Positions 1 to 7,958 of a DNA stretch of 64,000 nucleotides are shown piece after piece. The stretch is from Oceanococcus atlanticus (lineage in GTDB: Bacteria > Pseudomonadota > Gammaproteobacteria > Nevskiales > Oceanococcaceae). Position 1 is the stretch's first letter, and the number at the start of each line of letters is the position of its first letter. The notes beneath the pieces are model-generated. The model was not told where the DNA came from. It made no database searches and worked only from the letters and a program-made list of their open reading frames with translations. A program made the position numbers and the translations under genes. The DNA lies in assembly GCF_002088235.1 (NCBI RefSeq), contig NZ_AQQV01000001.1, forward strand, positions 1,516,749 through 1,580,748, given 5' to 3'.

Positions 1-595
1 GCAGCGCCAGACTGCGTTCGATGTGTTGCGCGGCGAGCAGCTTGTGCAGTGAGCCGAAATCGCGGTTGAGCTGATTCAGATGCGCGGCGTCGCTCGGGTC
101 GATCAGCGCGTCCAGCCGGATTTGCTGCAAACCCAGGCTGAGGCAGGATGCGCCCACGCTGATATGCACCACGGCGAAAAAAGCCGAGGCGGCATCGTCA
201 GCAGAAAAACCGGCCTGTCGAAGATGAGCGAGGCTGTCGAGCAGCACACCCAGGCCGCCGCTGCGAATCTGCACGCTGCCGAGCAGCCCGATCCAGGCCG
301 GTTCCTCGACCTGCGCCCGCCACATGCGCAGACCCAGCTGGCTCAGCCATTCATCCCATGGCAGATCACGCGCCGGCATGACGTCGGCCTGACGAATGAA
401 GCGATCCAGCAGTGCGCTGAGCAGCGCATCCTTGTTCTCGATATGCCGGTAGATGGCCATCGGGCTGACCCCCAGCTTGCTCGCCAGTTTGCGAATGCTG
501 ATGGCGTCAACGCCCTCCTCGCGCAGGGTTCTGGCCGCGGTGGCGAGAATTCTTTCTGCGGACAGCGGGCGTTTTCCGGTGGTCGGTGTGGGCAT
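1..595 (-). CDS. TetR/AcrR family transcriptional regulator (C-terminus cut by window edge)
   Basis: Reading leftwards from the ATG at 593-595, the frame stays open to the window edge (about 198 codons), so the C-terminus is missing. The N-terminus (MPTPTTGKRPLSAERILATA) leads into a TetR-type helix-turn-helix: ISIRKLASKLGVSPMAIYRH, then a second helix rich in Ala/Leu. The remainder is the variable ligand-binding half. It diverges from the cytochrome P450 gene across about 100 bp holding two near-identical palindromic boxes, so it probably represses the P450 gene and itself. The ligand is unknown; a hydrophobic P450 substrate is a reasonable guess. The family call is firm, the target is inferred. 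Confidence 0.85.
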   Translation of the reverse strand, partial: MPTPTTGKRPLSAERILATAARTLREEGVDAISIRKLASKLGVSPMAIYRHIENKDALLSALLDRFIRQADVMPARDLPWDEWLSQLGLRMWRAQVEEPAWIGLLGSVQIRSGGLGVLLDSLAHLRQAGFSADDAASAFFAVVHISVGASCLSLGLQQIRLDALIDPSDAAHLNQLNRDFGSLHKLLAAQHIERSLAL

Positions 596-634
596 GCGAG
601 GGACGGCGGGGCTGAAGGTTCAGTCTAGCAAGGC

Positions 635-662
635 TTGACCCCGAGTGTACGCTGTATACACT
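635..662 (+). promoter_or_regulatory. Candidate sigma-70 promoter of the P450 gene
   Basis: TTGACC (635-640) and TACACT (657-662) are separated by 16 bp. The -10 element overlaps the right half of the first palindromic operator, so a bound repressor would block RNA polymerase. Read by eye only. Confidence 0.5.
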
Positions 663-683
663 CCATGCGTACGGTGTATACAC
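645..683. promoter_or_regulatory. Two tandem 17-bp operators between TetR and P450
   Basis: GTGTACGCTGTATACAC (645-661) and GCGTACGGTGTATACAC (667-683) match at 15 of 17 positions. Each contains the palindrome TGTATACA; the second contains the perfect 10-bp palindrome GTGTATACAC. Start-to-start spacing is 22 bp, about two helical turns, which would put two dimers on one face of the DNA. The second box ends directly before the Shine-Dalgarno sequence. They are probably bound by the divergent TetR protein. Confidence 0.6.
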
Positions 684-692
684 GGAGGTGAT

Positions 693-2135
693 ATGCAGCC
701 CCTGATGAATGCGCGACGGGTGATGCTGTCATGCTTGCTGGAAGGTTTTCTGTGGGGCATGGCGGGCTTGCTGTGGCCGTTGTCGTGGCGTCGCAAGCGC
801 CCGCTGCCGGCGCATCCGCAGCAAGCCGAGGATCTGGACCCCACGCAGGCGGCGCGCATCGAAAACCCCTATCACTACTACCGTGTGCTGCGTGATCAGC
901 ATCCCCTGTATCGTCCGCCCGGACAGGATTTCTACTGCGTCAGCCGTTACCACGATATTCAGGCTGTGGCGCGTGATACGCGCAGCTATTCCTCCAACAT
1001 CGTCAATGTGTTGATGAGCAAATCGCTGGGGCGGCAGAGCGCGCCTGCGCCGGGCACCGGCAGCCAGCGCAACTGGGGCGTGGTGCCGGTCGACGTGCTG
1101 GCCATTCAGGATCCGCCCGCGCACAAGTATCAGAAACTGCTGACTCATCAGATCATGTCGCACGACTTTGTCACCGCGCTGGAGCCGGACGTGAGCAGCC
1201 TGGCCGGGAAACTGGTCGATCAGGCTCTGCAGCGGGGTGAGATCGAGTTCATGGATGAGATCGCCTGGTATCTGCCAATGTGCATGGCGCTGCGTCTGGT
1301 CGGGTTTCCCGAGGCCGATTACCCCCAGGTCAAACGTGGTTGTGCGGCGGCCATCCGCCTGCTGTCGGGAACCTTGTCGGCCAGTCAGTACATGGCGGCC
1401 TCGGCCCGCGCGCTGGCCTTGTATCGCTATTGCTGGTCACGCTACCGGCACCTCAAGCAGGCCGGTGGTGAGGACCTGGGCGCTTTGCTGGCGCGCGCCG
1501 CGCAGGACCCTGAGCATCCGCTCAGCGATGACGAAGCGGTCAGCATCATTCTGCAGATGCTGATTGCCGGGAGTGATTCGTCGGCCAGCACCATGGGCAA
1601 TGCGGTGCGGCTGCTCGCGCAGGACCCGGCCTTGCAGCAGCGCTTGCGTGAGCAGCCGGCGTGTCTTGCCGATTTCATCGAGGAGGTCTTGCGCCTGGAA
1701 TCGGCCTTTCAGGGCCATTTCCGCGTGGTGACCCGCGAGGTCGAGATGCACGGTCAGCGCCTGCCACCGGGCACCCGGGTGTTTCTGTTGTGGGCCTCCG
1801 GCAACCGTGATGAGCGCGTCTGGGATCAACCCGAGGTGCTGGATATTGATCGCGACAAGCGTACCCGCCACCTGACCTTTGGCCATGGGCTGCATGCGTG
1901 CCTGGGGCGCGAGCTGGCGCGCATGGAGATTCGCATCGTGCTCGAGACGTTGCTGCAACGCAGTGCCGCGCTGCATATCAGCGGGCCGACACCGCATGTG
2001 GCCAGCCTGTTCACCCGTACCCTGCAGCGCCTGCCGCTGCGCCTCAGTCGCCGGTCTGAAAATGCCAGATCATGGGCTGAGCCAGACGCGCCTTGGGCGC
2101 ATTCGGGCCGCGTCGGTCGTACAGCTGCGAGGTGA
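693..2135 (+). CDS. Cytochrome P450
   Basis: A 480-residue P450 monooxygenase. Landmarks are the I-helix AGSDSSAS near residue 292, the K-helix ExxR in EEVLRLES near 330, and the haem-binding loop FGHGLHACLG at 396-405 with the axial Cys near 403. The first 35 residues include a hydrophobic stretch, so membrane association is possible. The frame opens upstream at a GTG (645), but that lies inside the operator; ATG 693 follows GGAGG by 4 nt and is preferred. No redox partner gene is adjacent. The last 92 bp overlap the 3' end of the opposing phospholipase-like gene. I do not assign a CYP subfamily. Substrate unknown; a fatty acid, alkane, terpene or sterol is possible. Confidence 0.9.
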   Translation: MQPLMNARRVMLSCLLEGFLWGMAGLLWPLSWRRKRPLPAHPQQAEDLDPTQAARIENPYHYYRVLRDQHPLYRPPGQDFYCVSRYHDIQAVARDTRSYSSNIVNVLMSKSLGRQSAPAPGTGSQRNWGVVPVDVLAIQDPPAHKYQKLLTHQIMSHDFVTALEPDVSSLAGKLVDQALQRGEIEFMDEIAWYLPMCMALRLVGFPEADYPQVKRGCAAAIRLLSGTLSASQYMAASARALALYRYCWSRYRHLKQAGGEDLGALLARAAQDPEHPLSDDEAVSIILQMLIAGSDSSASTMGNAVRLLAQDPALQQRLREQPACLADFIEEVLRLESAFQGHFRVVTREVEMHGQRLPPGTRVFLLWASGNRDERVWDQPEVLDIDRDKRTRHLTFGHGLHACLGRELARMEIRIVLETLLQRSAALHISGPTPHVASLFTRTLQRLPLRLSRRSENARSWAEPDAPWAHSGRVGRTAAR

Positions 2136-3471
2136 TCGTGACGGTGTAGCGGTGCTGTGGTTTGAGCACCTTGTCGAGCAGCTCGATGCGCATGCCGTGG
2201 GCGCTCATGGGGCTGGCCCAGGGCGGCAGCGGGGTCAGCCGGCTGGCCAGCTTGTTGCCCTGCTCGTCGAACACCGCCACCGCATCTTCCAGCTCGGAGA
2301 AATCGCTGCCCGGGCTGGCTGAAAGTGCGAAATAGATATAACGGTCGGCGATGGGCCGCCGGGTGTTGTCCTCACAGGCCGCAAATGGCTCGGCCAGACA
2401 CGGCGCCGTGGGCAGGTTGCGCTCGCCAGGGCGCGGATGCACCCCCACAACAAACGGTGGCGCGGCGTTGATCGGGCCGTTGACCACCCGATCCCACAGG
2501 TGTTCGTAGTAACCGGCGATGTACTGGGCCACATCATGAATCCCGCCGGAGCCGGTTTCGTAGTTGCTCACCGCATAGGGCATGACATCGCGCACCCGCA
2601 CATAGTCGACCGCGGCAGCCACCCGCTCGGCACTGACCAGCAAGCGCGTGCCAGCCGCGGCCCGCTGTATGGCCAGGCCATCGTAGTCCAGCCCAAGTCG
2701 TGCGAAGGCCGCGCTCAGGGGCGCCGAAGGCGGGAACACTAGGGCGGGAATTTCATCCCAGGCGAACTTGTCCCGGATGGCGATCACATCCATGGCGTAT
2801 TCGACCCCGTTGATGAACTCGAAGCCGGCCGCCAGTGCATCAAAGGCCGCATCGCCCAGGGCTCCGCGCAGCAAGGTGCCGACGCTGGGGTCGGCGCCCG
2901 GTGGCAGGCTGTCGAGCAGATAGCCCGGCGAGCTGTGGTGCATCTCGCCGCGCTGATAGACCGAGGGTTCGAACAGCGCATCCCACACTTCATCGCCCAT
3001 GCCGTGGGCCGCGATGCCCATCAAAAAGGCGACCAGCGTGCCGCAGTCATCGGCACTGCGCAGTGAGACGATCGGCAGTTCGCGGGCCAGCTCATCCGCA
3101 GCCCAGTCGAAGGTGCCGCCGAGTATCGGCAGGCTGTCCCATGGATCGGCGGCGCCGGATATGTCGGCGCAGCCTGCTTCATGGGCCACGGCGGCCAGGG
3201 CGTCGGTGTAGCTGTCCCAGTGCGCGGTTTCGGCCAGATCACGGTCGCCTTCGAACGCAGCGCCGGTGAAATAGCCGCCATCCGGGAACATGGCCCCGGC
3301 GATCAGTGCGGCACGATGGTGCTGCAGCACGGCGATCAGCGGATGCTCGGGTGGCAACTTGTGGCGCGCCACATCCGCCATCATGGCGTGCGTGGTCATG
3401 CCGGCCGCGAAACCGTTGCCCGCCGTCATCAGCAGGGCGCAAGCTGCCCAAGTGCGCAGTGTCTTGATCAT
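2044..3471 (-). CDS. Secreted zinc-dependent phospholipase C-like protein
   Basis: 475 residues with a signal peptide (MIKTLRTWAACALLMTAGNG, cleavage near FAA-G). The N-terminal half has the layout of the zinc-dependent phospholipase C fold: an early THAMMADVARH, then GAMFPDGGY, an ETAHWDSY segment and the helical GIAAHGMGDEVWDALFE, supplying His/Asp metal ligands. The C-terminal third (after about residue 340) reads as a beta-rich add-on ending MIWHFQTGD and is not recognised. Its ATG overlaps the stop of the upstream 54-residue lipoprotein (ATGA), so the two are co-translated. Likely periplasmic or extracellular. Family membership is fairly sure; activity and substrate are inferred. Confidence 0.7.
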   Translation of the reverse strand: MIKTLRTWAACALLMTAGNGFAAGMTTHAMMADVARHKLPPEHPLIAVLQHHRAALIAGAMFPDGGYFTGAAFEGDRDLAETAHWDSYTDALAAVAHEAGCADISGAADPWDSLPILGGTFDWAADELARELPIVSLRSADDCGTLVAFLMGIAAHGMGDEVWDALFEPSVYQRGEMHHSSPGYLLDSLPPGADPSVGTLLRGALGDAAFDALAAGFEFINGVEYAMDVIAIRDKFAWDEIPALVFPPSAPLSAAFARLGLDYDGLAIQRAAAGTRLLVSAERVAAAVDYVRVRDVMPYAVSNYETGSGGIHDVAQYIAGYYEHLWDRVVNGPINAAPPFVVGVHPRPGERNLPTAPCLAEPFAACEDNTRRPIADRYIYFALSASPGSDFSELEDAVAVFDEQGNKLASRLTPLPPWASPMSAHGMRIELLDKVLKPQHRYTVTITSQLYDRRGPNAPKARLAQPMIWHFQTGD

Positions 3472-3632
3472 GAGGGCTCATCCGCAAACTGATTGAAGTG
3501 CTGGAACAGTTGTTCGGCCTCGCTGGACGCAGGCTGCTCGCCGTCCGCCGCGCTCTCGCCGCCGGGTGAGTCGACACGCCCGCCGTTGCAGGCGCCAAGC
3601 AGCAAGGCGGCACTGAGCACAATGAATTTCAT
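3468..3632 (-). CDS. Small lipoprotein, 54 residues
   Basis: A short reading frame starting at ATG 3632, found by translating the gap between annotated-size genes. MKFIVLSAALLLGAC is a classic lipoprotein signal with lipobox LLGA-C (Cys15). The mature part is Gly/Ser/Glu-rich, ending in an amphipathic segment (EQLFQHFNQF). Its TGA overlaps the ATG of the phospholipase-like gene by 4 nt. The overlap and lipobox argue that it is real despite its size. Function unknown; it might anchor or accompany the downstream enzyme. Confidence 0.65.
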   Translation of the reverse strand: MKFIVLSAALLLGACNGGRVDSPGGESAADGEQPASSEAEQLFQHFNQFADEPS

Positions 3633-3671
3633 CAACGCAGTCTAGTCGCTGAGCATGACGGCGTGGTGACG

Positions 3672-3872
3672 TCAGTCGTGCGTCTGCATGCTGTCCTGAC
3701 GCTCCCGTTCATACTGCTCGTATGGCATGCGGGCCTGGTCCAGACAGGCTTCGCGGGCATGCTCGTCGAGGTTTTCGCAATACTGCTCGCGCATGTCCTC
3801 GCTGGATTCGTACATGCGCTGATGGGAACAGGCACCCAGACACAACAGGCCGATGAGCACAAAGATACGCAT
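3672..3872 (-). CDS. Small lipoprotein, 66 residues
   Basis: MRIFVLIGLLCLGAC gives a lipobox (LCLGA-C, Cys15). The mature 52 residues are highly charged and Tyr/Glu-rich with two further Cys (QYCENL, EACLDQ) that could form a disulfide. AGGAG precedes the ATG and overlaps the end of the upstream DUF924 gene, leaving a 9-nt gap, so it is in the same transcript. No family recognised; the ladder of charged heptads suggests a short helical lipoprotein. Confidence 0.7.
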   Translation of the reverse strand: MRIFVLIGLLCLGACSHQRMYESSEDMREQYCENLDEHAREACLDQARMPYEQYERERQDSMQTHD

Positions 3873-3881
3873 GAGTCTCTC

Positions 3882-4421
3882 CTAGAAGCTTGAGCCGGGC
3901 TGCTCAAGAAAGGCCAGCTCTTCATCGGTCGAGCGGCGACCGAGAATGGCATTGCGGTGCGGGTAGCGGCCGAAGCGGTCAATGATGCGCTTGTGCTGGT
4001 GCTCAAAATCCAGGTTGTACTCCAGACCGGGCTGGTCGAACAGCCTGACCGCCTGCTCATGAATGAGCGCCGATTCGCTGTGCATGTAGGGCAGGTACAA
4101 AAAGGCTTTTTGTGACGGGTTGAGCGCGGCGTCCATGCCCGCGCGGACCGCTTCCTGGGCCAGCGCCAGCGCCAGGGCGTCCTGGGCAAAGGACTGGGCC
4201 TGATCACGGTGGATGTTGCGGGAGAACTGATCCAGCACGATGATCTCGGCCAGACGCCCCAGGGCGCTGTCACGCCATGTGAACAGCTCGCAAGCCGCCG
4301 CCTGTTTGAGCAGTGTGCCGAAGCGCGTCTCGATCATGCGGTCGAATGCCGGGTCCTTGGCCCACCATTGTTCGGGGCTGAGTTGCTCGAACCAGAAGTC
4401 GATGATTGCCTGTGCCTGCAT
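3882..4421 (-). CDS. DUF924 family protein
   Basis: 179 residues. The start at ATG 4421 is preceded by GAGGGAA; upstream extensions in the same frame have no support. The sequence is all-alpha and shows the family signatures IIDFWFEQL at the N-terminus, WWAKDPAFD, the strongly conserved LIVLDQFSRNIHR-like block (IIVLDQFSRNIHR) and YLPYMHSES, ending in HRNAILGRRSTDEELAFL. DUF924 proteins are widespread cytosolic helical proteins, TPR-like in fold, without a settled function. First gene of a minus-strand group with the two small lipoproteins and the phospholipase-like gene, divergent from typA. Confidence 0.88.
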   Translation of the reverse strand: MQAQAIIDFWFEQLSPEQWWAKDPAFDRMIETRFGTLLKQAAACELFTWRDSALGRLAEIIVLDQFSRNIHRDQAQSFAQDALALALAQEAVRAGMDAALNPSQKAFLYLPYMHSESALIHEQAVRLFDQPGLEYNLDFEHQHKRIIDRFGRYPHRNAILGRRSTDEELAFLEQPGSSF

Positions 4422-4490
4422 GCCGTTCCCTCGTCTTGCAATGGCGCAGAGTGTAGCGTGCGGATGTTGCCAAACATCGCAAAACAGTGG

Positions 4491-4516
4491 TTGACAATCC
4501 GGCACTCCTGTAGACT
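4491..4516 (+). promoter_or_regulatory. Possible typA promoter
   Basis: A perfect TTGACA (4491-4496) is followed by TAGACT (4511-4516). The 14-bp spacing is short; alternatively TGGTTG (4488-4493) gives 17 bp. Placed 36 nt before the typA start. Confidence 0.35.
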
Positions 4517-4551
4517 TCGCCGCCTTTTGCCTTTTCACCGGATTCCTTCCG

Positions 4552-6363
4552 ATGCTTGAGAACCTCCGTAACATCGCCATCATCGCACACGTCGACCACG
4601 GCAAGACCACGCTTGTCGACTGTCTGCTCAAGCAATCCGGAACCCTGGATGCCCGCAAGGACCATGGCGATCGCGTCATGGATTCGAATGCGCTGGAAAA
4701 AGAGCGCGGGATCACCATCACGGCCAAGAACACCGCGATCCGCTGGAATGACTACCGCATCAACATCGTCGACACGCCTGGTCACGCCGACTTCGGTGGT
4801 GAGGTCGAGCGCGTCCTGTCGATGGTCGATTCGGTGTTGCTGGTGGTTGATGCGGTTGACGGGCCGATGCCGCAGACCCGTTTCGTGACCCAGAAAGCCT
4901 TTGCCCTGGGCCTCAAGCCGATTGTGGTGGTGAACAAGATCGACCGCCCGGGGGCGCGCCCGGACTGGGTCATTGATCAGGTCTTTGACCTGTTCGACAA
5001 GCTCGGCGGCACCGACGAGCAGCTCGACTTTCCGGTGGTTTACGCCTCCGCGCTGAATGGCTATGCCGGCGAAGATGACAGCGTGCGCGATGGCGACATG
5101 ACGCCGCTGTTCCAGACCATCATCGACAAGGTCTCGGCGCCCAATCTGGATGGCGACGGCGCGTTCCAGATGCAGATCACCTCGCTGGATTATTCCTCTT
5201 ATGTGGGGGTGATCGGTACCGGTCGCGTCAGCCGCGGTACGGTCAAGCCGGGTTCGCAGGTCATGGTGGTGGCGCGCGATGGTGCCATGCGCAGGGCCAA
5301 GATCCTGCAGGTGCTGGGCTTTATTGGCTTGGACAAGGTTGAAGTGGAATCGGCCTCGGCGGGTGACATCATCGCCCTGACCGGGATTGAGGATCTGGGT
5401 ATCAGCGAGACGGTCTGCGATGTGGCCAACCCGGAAGCCTTGCCCAGCCTGGACGTCGACGAGCCGACCATGTCCATGACCTTCGAGGTCAACAAGTCGC
5501 CGTTTGCCGGCAAGGAAGGCAAGTTCATCACCTCGCGCCAGATTGGTGATCGTCTGCAGCGCGAGCTCAAGACCAACGTGGCACTGCGGGTCTCGCCGAC
5601 CCAGGACCCGGACAAGTTCCGCGTGTCCGGGCGTGGTCTGTTGCATCTGTCGATCCTGATCGAGAACATGCGTCGCGAGGGTTACGAGCTGGCGGTGTCG
5701 CGCCCGGAAGTGATCCGCAAGGAAGTCGGCGAAGAGATCCACGAGCCGTTTGAAACCCTGACCGCCGATGTGGAAGAAGAGCATCAGGGCACGGTGATCC
5801 AGAAGCTCAACGAACGCGGCGGGCGCATGACCAACATGCAGCCCGATGGCAAAGGCCGTATCCGTCTGGAATACGAAATTCCGTCGCGCGGGCTGATCGG
5901 TTTCCAGACCGAATTCCTGTCCATCACGTCGGGCACCGGCCTGCTGGCGCACAACTTCGACCATTTCGGCCCGGCGACAGAAGTGGCGGTGGGTATGCGC
6001 CACAACGGCGTGCTGATCTCCAATGATCAGGGCAAGGTGCTGGCTTTCGCGCTGTTCAACCTGCAGGAGCGTGGTCGCATGATGGTCGAGCCGGGCGCCG
6101 AGGTTTATGAAGGTCAGATCGTGGGCATTCACAGCCGCGACAATGACCTGGTGGTCAACGCCCTGCGGGCCAAGAAACTGACCAACATGCGTGCCTCCGG
6201 CAGCGATGAGAACGTGATCCTGACGCCGCCGGTGCGTCTGACCCTGGAGCAGTCGCTGGAATTCATCAACGACGACGAGCTGGTTGAGGTCACCCCCGAG
6301 TCGATTCGCGTGCGCAAGCGCTTCCTCAAGGAACACGAGCGCAAGCGTTCCAGCAAGAGCTGA
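4552..6363 (+). CDS. typA: Translational GTPase TypA/BipA
   Basis: 603 residues, the usual BipA length. The GTPase domain shows G1 AHVDHGKT (12-19), G2 ERGITI, G3 DTPGHADF (about 74-81), G4 NKID (about 127) and G5 SALNG. It is followed by EF-Tu-like domain 2, EF-G-like domains III/V and the BipA-specific C-terminal region ending in a Lys/Arg-rich tail ([15 protein letters not shown]). It acts on the ribosome, assisting 50S assembly and stress or low-temperature growth. Monocistronic; the facing gene is the DUF924 operon. Confidence 0.97.
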   Translation: MLENLRNIAIIAHVDHGKTTLVDCLLKQSGTLDARKDHGDRVMDSNALEKERGITITAKNTAIRWNDYRINIVDTPGHADFGGEVERVLSMVDSVLLVVDAVDGPMPQTRFVTQKAFALGLKPIVVVNKIDRPGARPDWVIDQVFDLFDKLGGTDEQLDFPVVYASALNGYAGEDDSVRDGDMTPLFQTIIDKVSAPNLDGDGAFQMQITSLDYSSYVGVIGTGRVSRGTVKPGSQVMVVARDGAMRRAKILQVLGFIGLDKVEVESASAGDIIALTGIEDLGISETVCDVANPEALPSLDVDEPTMSMTFEVNKSPFAGKEGKFITSRQIGDRLQRELKTNVALRVSPTQDPDKFRVSGRGLLHLSILIENMRREGYELAVSRPEVIRKEVGEEIHEPFETLTADVEEEHQGTVIQKLNERGGRMTNMQPDGKGRIRLEYEIPSRGLIGFQTEFLSITSGTGLLAHNFDHFGPATEVAVGMRHNGVLISNDQGKVLAFALFNLQERGRMMVEPGAEVYEGQIVGIHSRDNDLVVNALRAKKLTNMRASGSDENVILTPPVRLTLEQSLEFINDDELVEVTPESIRVRKRFLKEHERKRSSKS

Positions 6364-6410
6364 GGCGCAGCATCGCGCAGATCGTAATTGCGCAGCCGAG
6401 CGTGTAAGTT

Positions 6411-6431
6411 TCCCCCATAACATTTGGGGGA
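6411..6431 (+). promoter_or_regulatory. Hairpin covering the ribosome-binding site of the hydrolase gene
   Basis: TCCCCCA (6411-6417) pairs perfectly with TGGGGGA (6425-6431) around a 7-nt loop. The right arm is nearly the whole Shine-Dalgarno sequence (GGGGGAG, 6426-6432) of the gene starting at 6438. The folded form would hide the ribosome-binding site. There is no T-run, so it is a poor typA terminator. Confidence 0.5.
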
Positions 6432-6437
6432 GACACC

Positions 6438-7958
6438 ATGAGCGCAACGCGCCTATTCGGCGTGGCCGCACTGCTGGCCGCGTCACAGCTTCATGCCATA
6501 CCGGAGGGGCCGGAACCCGGCACCGCGCAGTGGCTGGCCCGCGAAGCGGCCAATTACGCCAAGGTGCTGGAAGCCGATCTGGAGCAACAGCTCTCGCCGG
6601 CCTTCCAGCTGCGCTGGAACATCCAGAGCGTGGCCAACGAAAGTGCCTGGCTGCAACGTTCGCTGAACGATCCCAGCTGGCTGTCGCCACAGACTGGCAA
6701 CACCCAGCTCACACCGTTATGCACCAGCTGGGCTTTGCCCTGCACTGGCGACCCCTTCCGTTATCCCGGATACGACAGCTTCTACGAGGCTGAGGGCGAG
6801 GTCAGTCCGTTTGTCGTTTATGACGCGCAGTGCGCCCGCATATCCGGGCGGGTTTGGGCGCCGATCGACAGTGCGGCGGGTGCCATGCTGCCCACGGTGG
6901 TGATCGAAAACGGTTCGGTCCAGGCGCCGGAAACGCTGTACTGGTGGGCGGCCCAGGCCCTGGTGCGCGCGGGTTACGTGGTGCTGACCTTTGATCCGCG
7001 TGGTCAGGGGCGTTCAGACATGCAGACCCCGGATGGCGAACAGGGCGGCAACTTCAATTCCACCGTGTTCTGGGATGGTCTGGTCAATCTGATCGACTTT
7101 TTCCGCTCATCGCCAAGCGCCCCGTACCCGCACAACGCAAGCTGTGCTGACACCTATCCCACCGAGGTTACGCCGTTCAACCCGTTCTGGGATCGCATGG
7201 ACCCGCAGCGCCTTGGTCTGGCCGGTCATTCTCTGGGCGCTGCCGGGGTGACCCGCGTTCAGGCCTATGGCGCGCCGGGCGCTGAACCCTGGCCGGGTCT
7301 GCTCGATGCGGACAATCCGGTCGATGTGATCGTGGCCTGGGACAAGCTGGGTGACATCAGTGGTGAAGCTGGCCCGGTGCAGCCACGGGTGCCGGCCATG
7401 GGGCACACCTCCGAATACGGTCTGGCGCCAGTGCCGCATCTGAGCGCTCCCGACCCCGAGGCGCACAAGGCCGCCTATCGCGGCTGGCAGGATGCCGAAG
7501 TGCCGGTGTTTCAGCTGACCATACAGGGCAGCGCGCACTATGAGTGGTCGTTGATCCCGGGTTTTCCCGCCACCTTCTGGTGCCCGGACCCGGCCAGCGG
7601 AAGCTGTGAGGGTGGCTGGGCCCAACCCATGGCTGAGCATTACACCGTGGCCTGGTTTGATCGCTGGCTCAAACAGCCAGGCGAGCCGGGATATGCCGAT
7701 GCCGATGCGCGCCTGCTCGATGACGCGCAATGGCAGGAGCGCTACAGCTTCTACTACCGCTCGGCCCGCGATTTTCCGGACCGCAGCGGGCAACGTCAGC
7801 TGTGCGAAGACATTCGCGCCGGCTGTGCGGCGCCGCAGCAGGGACGTGCCGATGGGCTTGCCGAGTCGCGTGGTGGCGGGCTGGGTGGCGGGCTGTTGCT
7901 GTTCCTGCTGGCGGCCGCGTTCAGGCCAGGTAGGTGTAGCCGCTCAGCCCGCTCTTGA
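6438..7958 (+). CDS. Secreted alpha/beta hydrolase with GlyGly-CTERM-like tail
   Basis: 506 residues. Residues 1-20 form a signal peptide (VAALLAASQLHA). The central region has an alpha/beta hydrolase core: oxyanion segment VVIENGS, FDPRGQGRSD, the nucleophile elbow GHSLGA, and a late His-containing HYEW. A Cys-rich N-terminal extension (LCTSWALPC) suggests disulfides. The C-terminus runs SRGGGLGGG, then LLLFLLAAAF, then a basic tail, which is the GlyGly-CTERM layout of rhombosortase substrates. The last 38 bp overlap the end of speA. Probably an exported esterase, lipase or peptidase; the substrate cannot be read. Confidence 0.75.
   Translation: MSATRLFGVAALLAASQLHAIPEGPEPGTAQWLAREAANYAKVLEADLEQQLSPAFQLRWNIQSVANESAWLQRSLNDPSWLSPQTGNTQLTPLCTSWALPCTGDPFRYPGYDSFYEAEGEVSPFVVYDAQCARISGRVWAPIDSAAGAMLPTVVIENGSVQAPETLYWWAAQALVRAGYVVLTFDPRGQGRSDMQTPDGEQGGNFNSTVFWDGLVNLIDFFRSSPSAPYPHNASCADTYPTEVTPFNPFWDRMDPQRLGLAGHSLGAAGVTRVQAYGAPGAEPWPGLLDADNPVDVIVAWDKLGDISGEAGPVQPRVPAMGHTSEYGLAPVPHLSAPDPEAHKAAYRGWQDAEVPVFQLTIQGSAHYEWSLIPGFPATFWCPDPASGSCEGGWAQPMAEHYTVAWFDRWLKQPGEPGYADADARLLDDAQWQERYSFYYRSARDFPDRSGQRQLCEDIRAGCAAPQQGRADGLAESRGGGLGGGLLLFLLAAAFRPGRCSRSARS

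Noticed and set aside
645..692. GTG start for the P450 gene at 645
   Set aside because: It lies inside the operator and -10 region with no ribosome-binding site; ATG 693 has GGAGG.
4270..6690. 806-residue minus-strand frame opposite typA
   Set aside because: Antisense shadow of typA; it merges into the real DUF924 frame only in another register and shows no domain.
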